Source of the DNA: Endothia cerciana
Lineage: Eukaryota > Ascomycota > Sordariomycetes > Diaporthales > Cryphonectriaceae
NCBI GenBank assembly: GCA_026119935.1
Contig: JALRMH010000036.1
Location: 310,001 to 374,000, forward strand
Length of the DNA stretch: 64,000 nucleotides
Direction: 5' to 3'
Under the pieces are notes generated by a model. The model saw only the letters and a program-made list of their open reading frames with translations, was not told the origin of the DNA and did no database searches. Positions 58,322 to 64,000 of the stretch are shown piece after piece. Every line of letters starts with the position of its first letter. The stretch's first letter is position 1. Position numbers and translations under genes: made by a program.

Positions 58322-59742
58322 CTACTCATAGCTTTTGATATCCCACAGGAAGTATTCTCTGGGAGAACTCGGCGGCCGAAGGAACGTACATTCTGCTGCG
58401 TCCCCGTACATTGTCTTGGAGAAGGATGCTACGCTCAAGGAGAACCAATCGCGGGAGGGCAGCTTGAGGACGACGTCCACGAGCAATTGCTGGGCGAGCG
58501 TGGGCGGGAGGAGGCCTTCCCAGATGATGGTGCATAACTTGACCGCAGTCTGCTCGTCCGAATCCCTAGGGGTTCGGTAGCGGCTGAGGAAGGGGTCGAT
58601 AGCGTCCGTTGAGGATATCCGGGGGCTTTGGAGGCGGACTAATGACAGCCACTCGTAGATGTCGGCCACGAACTCTGGCACGTCGTTGGTGTCGGGCGCA
58701 GTGACCAAGTCAGGAGGCGGCTTCAGGGGAGGCAAGGTGACCTCGAGGCTCTCACAGATCTCTGGAGACGCTCTGCACTTGATGTGGTGGAAGGCGTCCA
58801 GGGGATCAGAACTGGGCACTGTGGACGACCGTTAGAAATAAGCTCTCGGGCTAAGCTCGATTCTGTAGCGAACCACGATGAGAACTCACCTCTGGAAGAT
58901 ACATTATGGAACAGCCACGTCAGGGGCTCGCATAGGACGTTTTCGCAAGCGTAGACTAGCCGGTCGAAGCCCTTCTTGCCTCGAAACATGGATGGACTGC
59001 GGAGGTCGAACTGAACCATCCAGCGAGGCTTCAATCCTCTGTCCCCTTTGGTGCCGTAGAGCTTGCCAACCAGACCGGCTCGTTCGTACGTCTCCTTGTC
59101 TAGGAACATGGTGAGCTGGCCTGGGAGGTGTTAGCAGCCATAAGCCACGTGAAAGAAAGCACAACTCACCATCCTTCAGCGTGAACACGTTGTCAACATC
59201 TCTTCGGCCCTGAGAAAGCATGATTATGTCACCTGCAAACACAGTCAGGGAAATGGGGTCCTTTGCCGGTGGACCATGCTAGATAGAGGCAGGGCCCTAG
59301 TATGCTGCACCCGACGTTCCGTCGCGGAGATGAGATGAGGGGCAGCCACACACCGATCTTGATGTACTCTGTGAAGAAATCGCCCTGCAGTATCTGGGAA
59401 AGAGACATGGTGACTCGGCAGAATTCCGGAGGGGCCGCAAGACCAAACAGCGCCGCTCGGACTAGATGCCAAGATTCCTCTGGGAGGATGAGGTCGATCT
59501 GCGGTGTGATCAGATTCCACAAGTTTTCTCGGCGGGGGGGGGGGCATGTGGGGGTTTCCATTAAGTATACTGACCCTTCGGATGAAGTCGTGGGTCAATA
59601 TCGTCGACCATGGCTTCCCCTTGGGTGCCCACTGGGCCGGAAGCTGCGCAGGATCGATATAGGACATGCGGCCATACGTGAAGAAACACTTAGACCGTTC
59701 ATAGACGGTGGGTTCTCCGAACGAGAGCATATCTCCGGTCAT
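58322..59742 (-). CDS. RPP40: ribonuclease P/MRP subunit p40 (RPP40)
   Basis: Protein subunit of nuclear RNase P and RNase MRP, which process tRNA and rRNA precursors. Five exons (59742-59575, 59498-59354, 59232-59170, 59120-58890, 58818-58322) give 367 aa. Diagnostic strings: SKCFFTYGRMSYIDPAQLP, RIDLILPEE, QGDFFTEYIKIGDIIML, LDKETYERAGLVGK, RSPSMFRGKKGFDRLVYAC, YEWLSLVRLQSPRI and IDPFLSRYRTP. Splicing was fixed by these blocks and by phase. Intron 1 (76 nt) contains an eleven-C run close to its acceptor (59534-59544, G on the plus strand). Intron 3 is only 49 nt. Divergent from TRM11, another RNA-processing gene, with 566 bp between starts. Confidence 0.9.
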
Positions 59743-60308
59743 GACTACCGCGCTTCACACTCCGATATCCCCAGGATAAAAACTGTGCAGCCTTTAGAGC
59801 ATCGCAGAAATATAGAGAGGAAGGCCGAGGTGTTTTGCTCTGAAGCGCTGCGAGGGACGGGATGGGGTGGATCTGCAGATATGGGCATTTTGTCTGCTAG
59901 GTATCTGGGTTAGGGTCAGAGGGCGCCTGCTCCCTTCCAGCTCGACTAAATATCTTCTTCGCTCATGGCTTCCATGCCTTTTGCCACCCTTCGAATCTGA
60001 TGAATGCGAACGCAGACTTTCGAACCAGGCACATCGCTCTGTACCGTATTGGACACAAAGAGCTGAAGTGAGGAGGAACACAAAACAATATGCTGGCATG
60101 CCGGCGCAGCATAAGATGAGATGAGATACTCATGACAAAACCTGCCAATTTCAAGTCGAATTATTGAGGTCCTGTCATCTGAACCAGGTACAGGATCTAT
60201 GTCCACTCTCCTCTATTCGAGACGCAGTCAGAGAGAAGGCATACGCAACCATCTCCTGCAACCATTCTGTGCTAGCTCTGACATTTTGTGATTAGCACGC
60301 TCGACAAG
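59743..60308. other. divergent promoter region RPP40 / TRM11
   Basis: 566 bp between starts of two tRNA-processing genes. A shared bidirectional promoter is possible but no motif was identified. No gene inside. Confidence 0.55.
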
Positions 60309-61774
60309 ATGGAATTCCTCGTCCGTTTCGGCCAGCTGCACGAGTCCTTCCGTGTTCCCGAGCTACATGCTCTTGCCGTGGCCGAGAGCGCTCCCTTCAC
60401 CGTCGTGTCTTATGATCCAGAAAAGCCCTTCTGCATCATCCGCGCCCGCGATGCTGAAGTGGCCGTCCGTCTCGTCTACCGCTCTATCCTCACCCAGGCC
60501 GTGTACGAGTACTGGGGCAGCGGCAGTTCCCTGGACGAGCTCCACCAGTCGGTCAAGGGGCGATCCTCTCATCTGTGGGAGCGCTACGGCAATGACTCCT
60601 GGAAGTTCAACTTTGACTCTTTCCAGGGGTCCCGAACTGCGGAGGAGCGTCGAGACATCATCAACACCTTCCGCTATATGCCACTCCATGGACCCATCAA
60701 GATGAAGAACCCGGACCACGAGTACACCATCTTCGAGGAGTGGCCATTCGATCCCGTGCACCTGGAACAGAAGGAGCCCACGTGCTACCACTTTGGCCGA
60801 TGGCTCGGCAAGGGAGGTCGGGACCTTGTGACCAAGTACGACCTGAAGAAGAGGCCATACATCAGCACGACGTCTATGGATTCCGAGCTCGCACTCGTCA
60901 CGGCGAATATGGCCCTCGCGGGCCCCGGTAAGATCTTCTATGACCCATTCGTGGGCACAGGCAGCTTCCCCGTCGCCTGCTCAGCCTTCGGCGCCATTAG
61001 CTGGGGCAGTGACATCGACGGACGGGCCGTGAGGGGCTCTGGCCACGATGCCCGCGCCGAAGCCAAGAGAAGTCTCGTCAAGGGTGAGAAGACACTGCGT
61101 GGCAATTTCAAGCACTACGAGCTCTTGAGTAGACTGGGCGACGTCTTCACCTCCGACCTGACCAATACGCCGCTCCGGCGTCTACCGTTGGGACGTGGCG
61201 GTCTGGGCGGTCGCGCGAGATTGTTCGACGGCATAGTTTGTGATCCTCCCTACGGTGTCAGGGAGGGTCTCCGGGTTCTTGGCTGTCGAGATCCGGAGAG
61301 CACACCCTGGGTGGTCAAGGCGGGCCACACGAGATACAAGTGAGCGAGTGAGCATCGTCGTGTTCTGTTCTAATGAACGCTGACCAAGACGCCAGGAACC
61401 CGGATTTTATTGCGCCTAAGAAGCCATACAGCTTCCTTGCCATGCTTGATGATATCCTGCAGTTTTCAGCAGAGACGCTCGTCGACGAGGGTCGGCTCTC
61501 CTTCTGGATGCCCACCGCCAACGACGAGGATCAGGAGATCGAGGTGCCGACACATCCCTGCCTTGAGATTATCGTTATTTGTGTGCAGCCGTTCAACAAG
61601 TGGTCGCGCAGGCTCATCACGTACCGCAAGCTGCCTGATGAGTCTGTAAGCCCAGTAGACTTGGAGGCGTGGAGGGCTAGGGCCGGGGCGCAGCACGCGG
61701 GAGTGACAGCGGATAACCTCAACCCTTTCCGAAAGGGGTACTTTAACAAATTCCAAAAAGAGCCGCCATCTTGA
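60309..61774 (+). CDS. TRM11: tRNA (guanine-10-N2) methyltransferase catalytic subunit
   Basis: Trm11, with the zinc-binding partner Trm112, makes m2G at position 10 of cytosolic tRNAs using S-adenosylmethionine. Two exons (60309-61339, 61396-61774) with a 56-nt intron give 469 aa. The N-terminal half (MEFLVRFGQLHESFRVPEL, then VYRSILTQAVYEYWG) is the THUMP-like region. PYISTTSMDSELALVTANMAL leads to the SAM motif FYDPFVGTGSF (about residue 211). The catalytic motif is DPPYGVREG (D312PPY). KKPYSFLAMLDDILQFSAETL and RLSFWMPT follow, and the protein ends in FNKF-type sequence. Start chosen at MEFLVRF rather than seven residues upstream, as conserved in the family. The joint RYK|NPDF spans the intron in phase 2. 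Confidence 0.95.
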
Positions 61775-62198
61775 TAGATGCCTGTCACAACCGTGGAATG
61801 CCCGTGTCGGACCATCAGCAAGCACGATGGCTCTCGTATTCCTGCACCTCGCTTCGCTAATTTGTTCGGTGACTCGATCTTCATCCCGCTGGATGGATGG
61901 CCCAGCACGTCCCAGGCATGTATCTATATCGCATGCTGCACCAATGCTCGGATATTCCGGGCGTGGAAGGAAGGAAAAAAAAAAGAGGCGCTATGCCGCT
62001 CATGTAGGAGCATGCCACACCACAGCCCATGTCATAACATGCCGAAACGCCCGTCGCTTTATATTCGAGACCGTCTGGAAAGTCGTCCAGCGCAAAAGCC
62101 AGAACTCCTCCGCCCATCGGTACCTCGTCCATCTCGTGCGTCATGCAATGTGGTGGCTGCCCATCGTCGACCCAAAACTCCTTCCCTGCTATCCAATA
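61775..62198. other. convergent intergenic region TRM11 / GID4
   Basis: 424 bp between stop codons. An A-rich run occurs at 61974-61984. No gene. Confidence 0.6.
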
Positions 62199-63522
62199 TC
62201 ACCGGAACTCCAAAGCGCTGAGGCAACCCCTGTCCTCGACGTGTTTTAGTTCGAGCTGCTGGAACCTAAAGGCGACTGTCAGAAAAGAGTAAACGTGCGT
62301 GATGGGCCGATACCGTGTGGCACCGGTCAGCGAGTGCGCGCATAGGACTCTGGCCCACTCACCTCTCGCTCTTGCTGTGGAAATAGATGCCGTTGACCTC
62401 CCCCTGCACTTGGTTAAAACATATATAATAGAAACCCTCGAAGCTGGCGCCGGTGATGGTGCGGACGCGGTGATCGGGAACCAGGAAATGTTCTTTCCAA
62501 CGCATAAAGATGTGTTCGCTCTGAGCGATGTCCTTGATGACGACCGAGGAGCCCCTCCTAGCCTGCTTGGAGTAAGGCCGGAAGGCCGGAAACTTGGACC
62601 AGTGGGACAGGTCTGTCTTGTCATTGGCACCCCAGCTGGCGTGCTTGGTCATGAAGCCGTACTTCGTCCCGATGATCTCGCCCTCGAAATATGTTGTCAG
62701 TGTTGGATGGTCATCCGTGAGGCCTGCGCATAAGAGGTCCATTAGCAAATATAGTACATGACGAGCATATGGTGGGGGCCCAGACTGGGCGAGCCCGACG
62801 TACCCTGGATGCGCAGGTATCCGCAGAGAAAGGACTCTCGCAGATCAACGTATTTGATCTCGACCTGGACATCGTAAACCTGTCTCTCGGATTGCTGCGT
62901 GCCGGTGAAACGGCTTCCTGCCCGCAGAAACGAGGAGGGTGAAGTCGGAATGACCTGAGCCGAGGATTGTCAGTCTAGACTTCCCACACAACACAAGCAC
63001 GCCGTGCTCTACGAGCAAACGTACCCTCCTCGACGGATAGCCATGCCCCATGCTGGGTAAGTCGTAGTCATGCTCCATTGCATGCTCAGGCTGGTACTGA
63101 GAGTTGTATGTAGCATCGGTGTCTATGTGACGGGTGGGCCGGTGCGGTGTCCCTACACCGTGTCGTGGTCTCAGGGTCCGGACGTGGTCGATGGGGGACT
63201 GACCGCGGGGAGAGTCTGTGCGGTCGACTTCTGGTGTCTCGTGGGATTCGAGGCAAGATGAATTGTCAGCGATCGTACTCGAGACGTCGGCATAGGGGTC
63301 GAGGTCTGGGACGGGCCCGTCAGTGTCGTCGTAGTGAGGAGCGGAGGGTACAGCGGTTGATCTGGAGGCGGTGTCGTGTCCTGCGGCCGCGGAGTGATGT
63401 ATCGAGTCGGGAGGCGAGTTCACAGGGGTATCATCTCGGGAGGTGGAAGGGTCGTCTGGTTCTGGACATGTCGAGGCGAAAGCGTATGAGGCTTGAGGAT
63501 CGAGGGCAGATGGCGTAGGCAT
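62199..63522 (-). CDS. GID4: GID/CTLH ubiquitin ligase substrate receptor
   Basis: GID4 (VID24) binds Pro/N-degrons of gluconeogenic enzymes and recruits them to the GID E3 ligase when glucose returns. Four exons (63522-63025, 62954-62804, 62723-62363, 62265-62199) give 358 aa. The first 150 residues are a Pro/Ser/Asp-rich disordered region. The Vid24 beta-barrel starts at SFLRAGSRFTGTQQSERQVYDVQVEIKY-type sequence and includes LTDDHPTLTTYFEGEIIG, KYGFMTKHASWGANDKTDLSHW, HIFMRWKEHFLVPDH, ASFEGFYYICF and GEVNGIYFHSKSERFQQLEL, all classic. Start at 63522 (AACATGCCT); the frame continues open to 63756. Introns supported by CTAAT/CTGAC branch sites. Neighbour of TRM11 by position only. Confidence 0.94.
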
Positions 63523-64000
63523 GTTGAGTTTCTGGCAACGTGGCCACAGGCTGGTGTGGGAGGGGAGGTCGCAGGTCGTGCGGAGCGTGGAAGGGGACGG
63601 AGATATATCGCGTCGGCGTCGAGGTCGAGGTCGAGGTCGGGACCTTTGCGCCGAGCGAAGAGGCGCCGCTGTGGGACAGATCCAAAGGCGAACACTACAC
63701 AGGTTCGTGGATGGATGCGGCGGTAACGGATGAATGCAGTGGGGTGACAAGACCAATTCCCATCAACCAGGATCAGAGTCACGATGGCGACCTCGCGCGG
63801 CAGGGGACGATGACGACGGGTTGCATCGAAGATGCGTAAGTGAGCCTATGCCGAGGAAAAGGCTCCGAAAGGGCGGAAGAGCAGTGACAACGGGGATGCG
63901 ACGCGGATGCAATGCAATGCGCCTTGAGTTCTTCTTCCGCGCCGACCGTGGGTACTGTACCTTTCCGTACGGCGTGGCGTAGGTATGTGATGTGCAGCAC
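63523..64000. other. upstream region of GID4 to window end
   Basis: 478 bp; the frame upstream of the GID4 start codes an Arg/Pro-rich leader of GA/TC-rich composition (63600-63660 repeats of CGAGGT). No further gene recognised at the right edge. Confidence 0.5.

Overview
The window looks like nuclear DNA of a filamentous ascomycete (Pezizomycotina, most likely a sordariomycete). Genes are split by short introns (about 46-190 nt) with GTANGT-type donors, CTAAC/CTGAC-like branch sites and NAG acceptors. Coding regions are GC-rich, there are no operons, and several protein families present are typical of filamentous fungi (acidic nuclear protein, GH128, kelch/TM protein, small hydrophilic stress-type protein). 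All gene models were built by hand from reading frames, splice motifs and family knowledge; exon phases were checked arithmetically for every multi-exon model.

Layout: 1-242 holds the 5' end of an aldo/keto reductase (-) leaving the left edge. 2097-7886 is DNA topoisomerase II (+). 9847-11435 is an eight-exon class I terpene synthase (-). 12994-15919 is a kinesin (-). 20079-22134 is an acidic nuclear-type protein (+). 23760-25028 is a GH128 glucanase-like secreted protein (-). 26882-30182 is the RNA polymerase II degradation factor DEF1 (-). 32038-33339 is a probable mitochondrial orphan (+). 35325-37126 is an FAD-dependent dehydrogenase (+). 37392-40268 is a kelch/TM protein (-). 43028-44787 is a sugar transporter (+). 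45177-47133 is an amino acid permease (-). 49621-51516 is an F-box-like protein (-). 52773-53371 is a DAP1-type heme protein (-). 53990-54450 is a small GEQ-repeat protein (-). 55734-56480 is ribosomal protein uL15/RPL28 (-). 57637-58299 is an ankyrin protein (+). 58322-59742 is the RNase P/MRP subunit RPP40 (-). 60309-61774 is the tRNA m2G10 methyltransferase TRM11 (+). 62199-63522 is the GID-complex receptor GID4/VID24 (-).

The right third (52-64 kb) is compact and rich in housekeeping genes. The left two thirds have long gaps (1-4 kb) containing homopolymer G tracts, microsatellites, a small AT-rich fold-back element and one possible decayed coding remnant. The genes do not form one pathway. 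The terpene synthase is the only clear specialised-metabolism gene and has no obvious P450, transporter or regulator beside it. I found no tRNA or rRNA genes, no full-length transposon, no CRISPR and nothing I can honestly call a new system. The most unusual items are the kinesin with a very long insertion in its motor domain, the fold-back element at 17.7-17.8 kb, the lone terpene synthase and several repeat-bearing disordered proteins.
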